NCBI GenBank assembly: GCA_024516155.1
Contig: JAJJXM010000001.1
Location: forward strand, 1,426,001 to 1,490,000
Direction: 5' to 3'
DNA: 64,000 bases
Origin: Pyronema omphalodes
Taxonomy: Eukaryota > Ascomycota > Pezizomycetes > Pezizales > Pyronemataceae
The notes below the pieces were generated by a model that saw only the letters and a list, made by a program, of their open reading frames with translations, made no database searches and was not told the origin of the DNA. Of this stretch, positions 30,930-41,660 are shown one piece after another. A program made the position numbers and the translations under genes. Within the stretch, counting starts at the first letter, position 1. Each line of letters opens with the position of its first letter.

Positions 30930-31420
30930 ATTTCGGGCTTCAATATTCAGAAGCTTCCAATGAGTAATGTGGGTAGTGTTTTATAGCGAATGACGATAAA
31001 CCAGTCGAAAAATCAATCGATGAACCGATTATAAGGCGACTGTTCGTACGTATAAAAAACTAATCATAAGCAGCAGCGTTATCATGAGGAAAATCGGTAC
31101 ATCTAGTTGTTCCAGTGATATACCATAAAATCCATCGTTTGTTTGCGTACTGCTTTCGGTTCCTCTGGTACTCGTCACTCCGCTTCTGTGCTTTACACCT
31201 AATCCAACTTTTCCAATTCTTGTTCAATTCTTCACCAGTTCTTCTCAGATTCTTCAAGTCATTCGGTATCTTAGGATCCTTCCGATATTCTGAGGTTCTT
31301 TACCCTGAAAAGACATAGTTATTCCGATCGAACACTCCGATCCGCTGGAATTTCAGCACTTCGGCATTAACTCCGAAGAAAGTGACTAAGAAATATTCCG
31401 ATGACTCCCGTAACTCGGAA
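30930..31420 (-). pseudogene. Decayed minus-strand gene, copy B
   Basis: Same order of coding-like pieces as in copy A (ELRESSEYFLVTFFGV, an in-frame TAA, RTSEYRKDPKIPNDL, the basic stretch with YQRNRKQYANK, then TGTTRCTDFPHDNAAAYD). Here the basic stretch is open where A has stops, but a TAG ends it at about 31060 where A continues. The shared TAA could be an unrecognised intron boundary, because TCTTTTCAGG just upstream looks like an acceptor. Confidence 0.4.
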
Positions 31421-32491
31421 AACCATAAACCACAAACTGAAAACCATAAACCATAAACCAAAAACCATAAACCAAAAACCAAAAACCATAAACCAAAAAC
31501 CATAAACCAAAAACCACAAACCAAAAACCATGAATTGAACGCCAGAAACCAGGAACGGCCCAGGGGTCAGAGCTCATGGCTCGGGGCTGAGGGCTAAGGG
31601 TCGACATTCAAGTAACAATACACAAAAACTTGAAAACTGCAATTTGAAATTAACGGATGAAGGACATTATTGAAAAAAAGTTGGAAGGAATACGTTATTG
31701 CGGATATTGGAAGATGGGGATATTGGAAGATGGGGATATTGGAAGATGGGGATATTGGAAGATGAGGATACTGGAAGATGAGGATACTGGAAGACGAAGT
31801 ATGGGAAGATGGGAGATGGGAGATGGGAGATGGGAGATGGGAGATGAGTATACTGACATGATGGCATGCCGGGAGACCTTTGGTGGTCTAGATTCTCTGA
31901 GAGACGGTACAGAGCATCGTTGAAACACTTGTGCAGGAGGTGGGGATTATAAAATCCCTCATCTCCCCTGACCCCTCTGCCTGCCCCCCCCCCCCCCCCC
32001 CCCCGCGCTGCTGCATCCAAAGAAAGGAGTTGATAGGGGTTCGTAGTCTATTACAGGGTTCCAAGCACGAATTATGCTTATAGTGATAATGCCAACAAAA
32101 GGTATTTTCGTGCGTACTAATAAATGGTTGATTGTTGGCTTATAGATTTATCCCATGTTATGAAGTATCAAAGGAAAACCATGAAGATAATGTTCATGTC
32201 ATTGAAGATATGAAGGCACAGTTTCGAATCAGTATGCTCCAAGCAAAGGTAAATAAATTCAAATTAAAAGAAAAAAAATAATTACTCATAAATATATAAA
32301 CACAAACACAGCCGGAAGACAATGTCAGTGAGCATTCATACAACCTCTCAATCGGCATAAGTATTAATAAAGTATAACTTATGATAAATGAACAAATACT
32401 TCGCCAACCATCTATTTGTACGCACAAAAGCACTGATGGTTGGCATGATTATTATAAGGGTTCTGTGTTTGTCCTGTGAGGGACTATAACA

Positions 32492-33766
32492 CTATGCACT
32501 CCCCCAGAATTGGAACCACATTGATGCTTTGATGTCAAATTCATCAAAGTCTACACTGTTGTCAACATTTTGCAACAATATAATGTCCGGCATGGTCCTC
32601 ATACCCCGGTAAAGCAATGGATCGTCATCATTTTCAGAAAGGTGTGGTTCCTCAATAACTGTGATGTGAAATTCCTTGCTCTCCTTTGCACCTGAAATGT
32701 GCATTCGCGGAGTCTGCTCTGCACAGGTTTTCACCTCAACATCTACAATCGATTCACTGTTGGTTGCATCCGGCATTGATTGATCTTTCTCCGACAACTA
32801 AGTATTTTTGTTAGTTTTCTGTCATAATGGGGCTGTTTCAAGCAGCAGTTGTTACCTCATTTGACGGAGTGGGCTCGAATACGATTTGATTCCAGGGGAT
32901 CTCCATCATACTCCCATCCACAGTTTTTCCCACAACCTCTTGTGCAACTTGGAAACCATTCTGATGCTTGGCACTTAAAGCCCGGAATCTCACTTCGGAC
33001 TGGAACCGTGAGGCGACCATTTCACTCTGACGCTGCATAGCCCTGCGGAGGTTTTCCGCCGCCTCCTCCTCATGGGCTTTCGCAGTTTCTAATGCTTTAG
33101 TAGCCAACACACTCTCCAGTCCCTTCTGGATGGCAACCGCTTTTCTTGACATCAGCAACTCTGTTGCGACATTCAGCTTTTCCTTCGCACTCTGTAGCTC
33201 GGACTCGGCCTTTGCGTTGTTAATCCGTGCTGCGATTATGTCATCAGCAGCTAACTTGAGATTAATCAGTTGTCGTCCCATTGGCCTCAGCGGAGAAGTA
33301 AGCGGGTGGATGGCAATCCTTGACGTCCCGGATGGTCCAGTATTGAAACTTCTGCCCAAAATCTGTGGAGCAGCAGATGGTCGAGACATCACAGCAGGAA
33401 CACGTAGGTCGAAGGGAATGTTTGATGCTTTGGACGGTCCGGTTTTCAAGGTCTCATTGAGAGCCAGATGATCCGATGTGGGTTCATAAGATTCCGCGAC
33501 GTCATGGAGCAAGCATTTCTTGTGGTCGTACTCCTCAATATTGTTTGTTTCAACATCGCAATTCACAATGTTACAGGTACAAACTTTGGTCGCAATGGTT
33601 CCCGCATTGGTTAACTGAGGACGCACTTTTACGGTCAGCTGTGTATCAACATGGTAGCTTCCCTAAATTGGGGAGCGAACGGGGTTGCCGGTGGGCGGTG
33701 GACAAGCTGTATATTACCTCTTTCTGTGTTTTCCTCTCGGACGGTCGGGGCTTTGAATTGGGACAT
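32492..33766 (-). CDS. Coiled-coil protein, gene Y copy B (three exons)
   Basis: Model mirrors copy A: exon 1 33718-33766 (MSQFKAPTVREENTER), exon 2 32856-33625, exon 3 32492-32797; introns 33626-33717 and 32798-32855; 374 residues. Intron 2 again has a GTAACA donor, ACTAAC branch and CTTAG acceptor. The alternative short first intron of copy A would need a GC donor here, favouring the longer intron. The middle of the protein (GRQLINLKLAADDIIAARIN through the coiled coil) is almost identical to copy A. The N-terminal ~100 and the ~60 residues before intron 2 differ at many positions without a single indel or stop. Both genes therefore look maintained as proteins. Function unknown. Confidence 0.72.
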
Positions 33767-33957
33767 TGTAAATTCCAAAAGAAGGTTTGAGAGAGTCAAT
33801 TGCTGTCGTGAGGAAGGAGTAGGGTTCAAAATTTGTATCGTGTGGAGTTGAGAGATGAGAAGACACGGGGGATGATTGTTCCTTGGGAATTCTGTCTGGA
33901 TTAAATGTTGAGCTCGATACCTCCATCCCCGCTCCATCACCTGGCTTCTTCGCCGCA

Positions 33958-35100
33958 GCAGCATCATGAATTTGGCCGGTATTCCCCGCGAGAATCCTAC
34001 CTCACACTGAGCCGCTTCGATACATGACCTCCCGCGTATTTTCCACCTCAGTTCTAATTTCACTTCAACCCACTAGCATCTACAGTAAGGAAACATCGAA
34101 TGCCCGTCCCACATATTGATACATCCCGTCCCGTCGTGGATAATGGAGTCTATCTCTTCCGTTTTTACTACCCTATTAATATCAATTACTGCGTCGTGAT
34201 CACCGTTGTTCATGCTTCAACTATTTCTAATCTATGCCTTCAACACCTCGATGCTTCGATGTCTGTATTTTCTCGTTACAGCGCACCTCCGGAGTGGGTG
34301 ATATATAATCGTTCGTAGGTATCATTGGGTACATTCTCAGCTTGCCAGTACGATGAATTCGGCCGGTATTCCCTAAGATAATCCTGTCTCATGCTGACCC
34401 GCTTCGCTACATGACCTTCCGCGTATATTCCACATCAATCCTCAATCTACTTCAACCCACTAGTATCTACAATAGATAAAATCCATTGCCTGACCCAAAT
34501 CGGTGTATCCCGTCCCGTCGTGGATCATGAAATCTATCACTTCCGTGTTCACTGCTGCATTAAAATCATTGCGTCGCTATCATCATGGTTCATATTTCAA
34601 GTATATAAAATCCACGCCTTCAACGCTTCGATTCTTCGATGACTATTTTTCCCCGCCGGTGAGCTCCCCCGGTGTAAGTCATACACAATCATTCGTAGAT
34701 ATCTGTGGGTACATCCCCACCTTCCCAGTACGATGAATTTGGCCGGTATTCCCCAAGATAATCCTGCCTCATTCTGTCCGGCTTCGTTACATGACCTCCC
34801 GCGCATATTGCACCTCAACTCTAAATCCACTTCCACCCACTAGCATCTACAATAGGCAACATCGAATCACTGATGCAGGAATCGGTGCTTCCGTTCCGTC
34901 GTGGACCATGGGCCCTGTGGTTTCTGTTTCCCTTACTCCACCAATATCAATAGCTGCGTCGTTATCACGATAGTTCACGCTTCAGGTATTTTCAATCTAT
35001 GCCTTCAACGCTTCGACGCCTCGACGGCTATGTTGTCTCGCCACTGGGCATCTCCGAAGTGGGTCATACACGATCATTCGTAGGTACATCCCCACTGACC
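33958..35100. repeat. Degenerate ~380-bp repeat array upstream of gene Y (copy B)
   Basis: Units with the same landmarks as in copy A begin near 33966, 34351 and 34732, spaced ~385 and ~381 bases. Each has GGCCGGTATTCCC, AATCCTG, the CCGCTTCG-like and CCCACTAGCATCTACA blocks, then CGTCGTGGA and CTTCAACGCTTCGA blocks. The first unit is nearly identical to the first unit of copy A; the later ones have diverged separately. Confidence 0.8.
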
Positions 35101-35290
35101 TTCCTACAAACACAGTCTAAGCCTGTGGAATGTTTAATACAAAAACTATAGCTATTAAGAAGAACCGCAGATAGCTACACCCGCTCATACATACTGACTG
35201 TGAAGATTAGCAAAGACCAGCAAAGGCCGGTAAAAACCGACAAGGCTCAACTCAACTCAGTGGATAGCACTGTTTGTTGATCCAGTTCTT

Positions 35291-37117
35291 CTGTGGTTTC
35301 GGATTAACTTCGTCGGCTCTCATCGGATTCTTTTTCATTGACGAGTTTGTATTTTTCATAGGTTCTGTGTTCTATCTGGAATAAGCATTCTCTTCGGACT
35401 CACAGGCATTACAGCCACTCACCACGAAATGATGACCTATAATTCGACATTGACTGGAATCGATCATCGTTTAAAACTCCTTTCCAAATCCTTTATTTTC
35501 TCCGAAACTCGCCAATCCGCTTTTTTTATTTTATTTTATTTTATGTTTTGATAGAATTCCACTTCCCCAATTCCCCGGGAGTTCTGACATTCCTTATAAA
35601 CTCTCCAAGTCTACTTCAACCCCACTCTATCAGGAAGCCAAGCAAACCCATCTCACTATGTATGTATCTTATCTCACCGGAACGTCCTATCCCGCGCGCA
35701 CAGTTGCCTCAACAACACCCGACCGCCGCAGCGTGCCAAGTTTTAACCTTCCCCCCTTCCCGCCAAGGCTCAAGCATCTCGATCGTTGATGCACATCAAC
35801 CAACGCTAGAAGCATAAAAGACTTCCTTACATTCGATTCATCCCCAGGAAGAAAGATCCAAGCCAAATATCGTCACTGGACAATATTACATTTTCATCGG
35901 CCGGCGATAATGTCAGGGAATAAACTTGTAGGCTTGTAGACTTGTAGATATGGTGTTATTCTGCTTGTAGCCGGATCATGTATGGATTATGGATGAAATC
36001 GAAAGCAGATGTAGAAGACATACATATACATAGAAAAACATGTGAAATTGTCGTTACATATATGTCATATGTCATATGTCATATGTGGTTACACTTGAAA
36101 TATATTCGCTTCGACTTACTGGAATTCTGCAGCCACAATACGGGAGCGGAGCGGGGCGTACGGAGCGTAGATCTACCGCCCCGGTGAAGTGAATCACAAA
36201 AGTCATGACATGAGACAGAAGAATGTGGAAATTTATAGTTCTTAATTTATAGTTCTTAATTTATCAAATATCAAATGTCAAATGTCAAATGCTTCCGTGT
36301 TAAATAATGAAATGCTTCTGTGCAATATCATGTGTATATGCGTATACAATGCGTATAAGCGGTACCCCAGAGTCTCCTCAGGGAGGTTCGAGAGCCGTTT
36401 TCGGTGTGCCCCGCGATGGTGGTGACGGACGGACGGTCTAACACGGACGGACTAGGCTACATAGCACTAGTGGGATCGGACCTCAAGTTTCAACCCCGCT
36501 ATCTGATTCTCGGTGATCTCAGTGCTCACGTGTTGTATCAAGCAAGAAGCAAGAAGCAAGGGAGCTCCAGACTGCTTGCCTAGCAGCTAGCAGTGAGTGC
36601 TATAGGTATAAGCTAGCAAGAGATGTGATGGACAAGGCGAAGGCGAAGGCGCGCGCGGGCTCCCGAAAAAAGTTATTAAGGATAAGTATCGCGTACCAAC
36701 GCCATCGAATCTACAGATACAAATACAGATACAGGTACCTGCTGCTACGATATCGACTGTACTACATACAATATCGATATCGATATCTATATTTACCCCG
36801 CTTAATATATAGCATAGCATACCGTAGCTCCGCGATCTCAATCTCAATCTTACCAGCCCCGCACTCCCCAACGGCACCCCTCCGCCACCAGCACCCCGCT
36901 GTGATACCATACCATACTACTTTACTCGTACGATAGAGTAAAAGGAAACCTGTCAGCTTGTCTTATTACCCACCATCTCCCTCAAACCTCCCTAGCTGTC
37001 AGCTCTCGACTCTCGACTCTCAACTCTCAACTACCACCTATCACCTACGAGCTATCACCGCTCAACTATCAGCATCCTTCATACCAATCCTTCTCCTTCT
37101 CCGACTCATCATCAACT
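35291..37117. other. Intergenic DNA between copy B and the GGPP synthase gene
   Basis: No gene supported. Contains TTTTA repeats near 35522-35545, CATATGT repeats near 36058-36085, TCAAATGTCAAATG near 36260-36290, and a small GC-rich island at 36360-36480. AGATACA and ATCGAT repeats lie near 36712-36795. From about 36950 the plus strand is CT-rich with CTCGACTCTCAACTCTC repeats, consistent with the 5' leader of the next gene. Confidence 0.55.
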
Positions 37118-38405
37118 ATGGCATTCTCAACCACGGCCCATGAAGCTACAGAAGATATCTCCAAGGACCCAGTATCTTCAGAAATGAACCCCAGCTCAGA
37201 CCTTGACTTTGCATTACCGGTTGCCTGGACGGAGCATAAAGAGAAGGTATGCCTTGAATTCCATTTATTACGAGCTTTTCTAGGGTCTGTGACTCTCAGT
37301 ACAGCTTTAAGAGCCTCTCTTGAATCTGCATCCCTCACTACAGCTTCTAGTTGCCTCGTTTCATCCCCCCCCCCCCCCCATGTTCTCCAAGCTTCTGCTG
37401 CTCCACATACCCAAAGAAAGCCAACTAACACCCACCCCAGATACTTCTCGGACCCTACGACTACCTCGTCAGCTACCCAGGCAAGGATATCCGCAAGCAA
37501 CTAATCTCAGCCTTCAACCAATGGCTTAATGTTCCCTCATCCAGTCTCTCTACGATCTCCAGCGTTGTAGCACAACTCCACACTGCCTCCCTCCTAGTCG
37601 ACGACGTTGAAGATAACTCTATTCTCCGCCGGGGGGTGCCGGTGGCACATTCGATATTTGGGGTAGCACAGACGATCAATACTGCGAATTATGTGTATTT
37701 CTTAGCATTGCAGGAGCTGGCGAAACTTCAGAATACGGCGTGTTTGGAGATTTATACGGAGGAGTTATTGAATCTGCATCGAGGACAGGGAATGGAGTTG
37801 CATTGGAGAGATAGTTTGACTTGTCCGACTAAGGAGGATTATTTGGAGATGGTTAGTAATAGTAAGTTTTTCCTGGATATTTTGTTTATAAATAGAACAA
37901 TCCATAATTATTTGCATCAAGAAACCCAGCTAACCCCTCTTCCTCCCCCTCCACAGAAACCGGCGGTCTCTTCCGTCTCGCAGTAAAACTAATGCAAACG
38001 CTCTCCCCCACCTGTCAAGTCGACTACGTCCCCCTCGTCAACACAATCGGACTAATCTTCCAAATCCGGGACGACTACATCAACCTCCAAAGTTCGCAAT
38101 ACCAATCCGCCAAAGGATTCTGCGAAGACCTAACCGAAGGAAAATTTTCCTTCCCAATCATTCATTCCATACGATCTGATCCTGAAAATATGCAGTTGAT
38201 TAATATTTTGAAGCAACGGACAGAACTTGAGGAGGTTAAGAAATATGCTGTCGAGTATATGGAGAAGAGAACTGGTAGCTTTGAGTATACCAGAGGTGTG
38301 CTGAGGGATTTGGATTTGCAGGCTAGGAAAATGGTGCAGGAACATGGGGGTAATGAGATGTTGATGGCTATTTTGGATAAGATGAAGGTACCAGAGGAAA
38401 GGTAG
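37118..38405 (+). CDS. Geranylgeranyl diphosphate synthase
   Basis: Exons 37118-37246, 37441-37861 and 37957-38405 give 999 bases and 332 residues, the usual length. Both introns have clean donors (GTATGC, GTAAGT), CTAAC branches and CAG acceptors. The enzyme adds isopentenyl units to farnesyl or shorter diphosphates to make the C20 geranylgeranyl diphosphate, needed for protein prenylation and diterpenoids. First Asp-rich motif DDVED at 97-101, followed by NSILRRG; second motif DDYIN at about 222-226 within [12 protein letters not shown]; and [11 protein letters not shown] after it. Nothing nearby suggests a terpene cluster, so this is probably the housekeeping copy (BTS1/GGS1-like). Intron 1 carries a C15 tract at 37365-37379. 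Confidence 0.95.
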
Positions 38406-38993
38406 AGGGGGGTGGGAGATGTAACAGGGGGGGAGAGGGGGTTAAAGGGAAGGGGATGGAAGACGGGGATATAAACAAGGAAATTGATCACAGAGAATTC
38501 GATGGGATGATGTATGATATATTTGTTGGCAGCTCTTGAGATTTGATGGGATTCTATTTACATAGCCACATAGCAAACATAAGGTTCTGGTAACCGGGTA
38601 CACGTCCAGCTATGATAGGGGATGAATATATATCATCGGAATATTTCTATTAGTTCTATTTCAAACAGTAAAGGAATACTTTATTATCGTAGTTTCAAGT
38701 TCATATTATTATGGCTCAAAGTTCATAGGGCTCTATAATTTGTTGTGATGTTATTTAGAAGACTTCATACTTTGTGCTTTATGTATTAACTTTAATTTTA
38801 TTCCACCTTGATATAGTGGTGGTGGGTTAAATAAATAAACGGACATTAAATACTGAATCTACCATAACCTGCTTTTCCTTCTTTTCCTTCTGCTTCTTTA
38901 ACCCCCTCCCCCCCCCCCCCCCCCCCTCCCCCCAAACCGCCCCATCCCTAATCCCAAAATAACGCCATGCATTAAACCAACGCTTTCCACAGC
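38406..38993. other. Tail-to-tail spacer between GGPP synthase and GPI3
   Basis: AT-rich, with AATAAATAAACG-like plus-strand polyadenylation context near 38830 and a C19 tract at about 38908-38926. No gene seen. Confidence 0.6.
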
Positions 38994-40480
38994 CTACTCC
39001 CCTCTTCTCCCCACCCTTATGCCACTACCCTCTTTACAATCCTTCACGACAACCTCTTTCTTAGGCCAATCCCTCGCCTCATCAATTGAAGATCTCGGGT
39101 ACCAAATCTCTAGCAACCACCACAGGAGGTAATCAATAGCAGCACAAATGACAAACAACTTCCCAGCCCAGACACCACAACCATAATATTTCTTAAGTCT
39201 ATCGATAAGGGTACCTTTTTCTGTGTTTGAGATATAATCATAAACCCTTTCCGTTCGCATAGCGACATTAGTCCAAGAATACATTTTCTGTACTCTTTTA
39301 TGGAATTTTTCAGTTTTTACATTTCCTCTTCTTAATTCGGCGATTGCACGACAGGTGGCTGATACAACGTCATCTTCTTCGGGTCGTGCAAATACTGTCA
39401 TCCAGGATGGTAATACTTCTGGAATTCCTCCGACTTCCGTGCATACTACGTATAGTCCGCAACTTGCCGCTTCTACGAGCACGGTTCCGAAGGCTTCTGT
39501 TAACGAGGGGTGCAGGTAGATATGGCCTCGGACCATTACGTCGCGGACTTCTTCGTGGCGGATAGGACCGAGGAGTTCCACACGGTCTTGGAGCATGTGC
39601 TTTTCGATCATTTGTTGAAGGTCGATGGCTTTGGGGCCGTTGCCGGCGATTAGGAAGTGGACTGTTGGGTGGATTTCGCAGATTCGGGGGATGGCGGCAA
39701 CGAGGAGATCTGTGCCTTTGTTGTAGAAGAGACGAGAGATTACGACGATGGTTATGTGGTCCTTTGAAGCCGCTGTTGGGTCCGGTTTGAAGTTTTCGGC
39801 GACTACGGCGTTGGGGATTACGGAGACGTTTATAGGGTCTAGGGAGGCTCGAAGGACGGTGTTTTCTTTGCTGGAGGGGGTTAGTGGTTGCGTAGGTGGA
39901 AGGCAGTGGGGGAATTGGGAGGTTTGGAAAATCAAGAACTTGGGAACTTGCGGATTGAGGAGGACATACCAGGTGTGGGAAACGCAAATGACATGGTCGA
40001 TATCACTTAATGTGAATTTCATGAGTTTATTCGTAAGGATACTAGCAGCGTCTGCGAAGCCGAATAAACTATGATCCGTAAAGCAAGTTCTCAATCCCAT
40101 AGTTCTTGCATGTAGAATTGCCTCATGACACATAGAACTGAGTGAGGCATGTCCGTGTACAATTTGTATTTTCTCTCGGATAACGATTTGCCGGAATATA
40201 GGGAAAAATGAAAACACCGTTGGCATTGTCGATTCTCTGTAGATGACGAAGAATGGGACATAGTAGACTTTAAGACCATTTGTAAGGTATCGAACTCCGG
40301 ATCTTGTGTCGTATTGATGTGTTATAATAATGACCTTATGTCCTCGATCACTGAGCTTGGAGGCAAGCTGGTAGATGTGTGATTCGACTCCTCCTGGACA
40401 GGGGTTAGATATGGGGTATGGATTGGAGGAATGGGAGAGACGTACTCACCCGGCTGCGGGTAGAAGAAATCGCTGACCAT
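38994..40480 (-). CDS. GPI3: GPI-GlcNAc transferase catalytic subunit (PIG-A/GPI3)
   Basis: Exons 40450-40480, 39970-40393 and 38994-39870 on the minus strand; 1,332 bases, 443 residues. Exon 1 encodes MVSDFFYPQPG and joins GVESHIYQLASKL, the canonical start of the family. The protein is the catalytic subunit of the ER complex that transfers GlcNAc from UDP-GlcNAc to phosphatidylinositol, the first step of GPI-anchor synthesis. It is a GT4-type (GT-B) enzyme: GGVESH near the N-terminus, HGHASLS, FTDHSLFGF, and the EX7E motif EAFGTVLVE at about 277-285. A hydrophobic C-terminal anchor lies at about 389-410 (LFVICAAIDYLLWWLL). Intron 2 (39871-39969, 99 nt) is a multiple of three without stops, so a naive frame reads through it; removing it restores the conserved CVSHTCKENT. 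Confidence 0.96.
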
Positions 40481-41660
40481 ACTGTTGCGAGAGTCAGCTT
40501 GGTCGTATTTCCAGTTTCCGAAAGTGATCGTACGCGATATTATAAGGCATTGTTGGTGATTTTTGACGAATCGAATGCAATTTTTCGGAAGACGCGTCTA
40601 ATTATTCAACTTGTAGGTATTTTGTCGCGTTGGTGGGGGTTCGGAGGGGTCAAAATGCTGAGGTTGTGTAGATGTTCGTGTCGTTCGTTCGTTCTTTTTG
40701 GTGTACCTTTCCTAGCTCCCCCCAACTTGTGCCAGGTGGTCGGTTACCTCTGCACCTTACGCGAAAGCTTGGGTCTGATCTGATGCTTTTGCCGGGGAGT
40801 TGGAAACACGCATCAGCCCTAGAAACGGCAATTATGCCTTCTTTTGGATTCTGAAACTTTCGTCGCCTCGCAAATTTGCTGGGGGCTAACAGGGCACATT
40901 TTATTTTAAGAAAGACATAAAAAGTGAATCCATCGCCGTTTGGTGTTTTTTTCGCTCAGCGTGCCGCCACCCTGCGCCACAATCCTTTAAGCGGTCAATA
41001 GTTCATTTACCCGGCTTCCGCTGAGGTTGTGTGAGTAGTCGTCAAGTTGCTCAGCATGACGTACAAATCTCTCGCATCTTCCTTTCACCTTCTTTCATAC
41101 CACTCATCACACGTCCACGTCACTTTCCAACTCAACTACTGTCAACGTCTCCACGTTCATATTCCTACATTTACCGAGAAAGCTCCAGAATCTGAATACA
41201 CGAATCTTCCCGAATCTCTAGGCTGAGAAGATAAGAATCTGTCGAGCCTCGTCTTAACACCGCTACCCGCATTCGAAATCTACGAAGTAGCTATCAAAGA
41301 AACCGCATAACGCGAAGTCGATCTCAACACGTGAGCTCGAGTAAAGGAAAGAGACCGGAGCGTAAGATAGAGTTGAGAAGGTGTACTTTGTTTTAAAGAA
41401 GTCGTGCTCGTAAGGAGACAAGAAGCTACATCTAGGCGAAGCAAAATCTGCCATTAGCAGGAATCCGTCGAAACCACCGGACCATATTTACGTCCGTTAC
41501 GAAAGAACCGCGATCTAAAATCTTCCGCGTTCGCGCCGTTCACTTTCTTCTGTAACACAGAAGCGCTTGCTCCCTACTGCATAATCTACCTCCCGTGATA
41601 CAAAACCTGACATATCACCTACTACTTTCATTTCCTAAAAATCTCTATCCATACACAATC
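40481..41660. promoter_or_regulatory. Divergent promoter region, GPI3 / TFIIB
   Basis: A 1.2-kb region between two head-to-head genes. The right part (about 41090-41650) is CT- and AC-rich with CCATTTACG- and ACAATC-like leader sequence before the TFIIB ATG. I see no convincing TATA or intron boundary and no coding frame worth calling. Confidence 0.5.

Larger units (their letters stand above)
28174..35290. repeat. Segmental duplication, copy B
   Basis: The longer member of the pair, in direct orientation about 9.3-10.7 kb downstream of copy A. Relative to A it has 28398-29671 in addition, containing the 5' part of gene X and its upstream region. As that extra stretch continues gene X seamlessly, B is more likely the ancestral arrangement and A a deletion derivative. 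It also carries a C21 tract (31984-32004), an expanded ACCATAAACCAAAA array (about 31425-31530), the 16-bp GGATATTGGAAGATGG array (about 31693-31795) and the second gene Y. Similarity to A fades past about 35100. Confidence 0.9.

Noticed and set aside
37009..40480. Terpenoid biosynthetic cluster around the GGPP synthase
   Set aside because: The neighbours are GPI3 and TFIIB, both core housekeeping genes; no terpene cyclase, P450 or transporter is present.
41595..41660. Upstream extension of TFIIB from a GTG at 41595
   Set aside because: Not an ATG, and the added residues do not resemble the family N-terminus; the ATG at 41661 is better.
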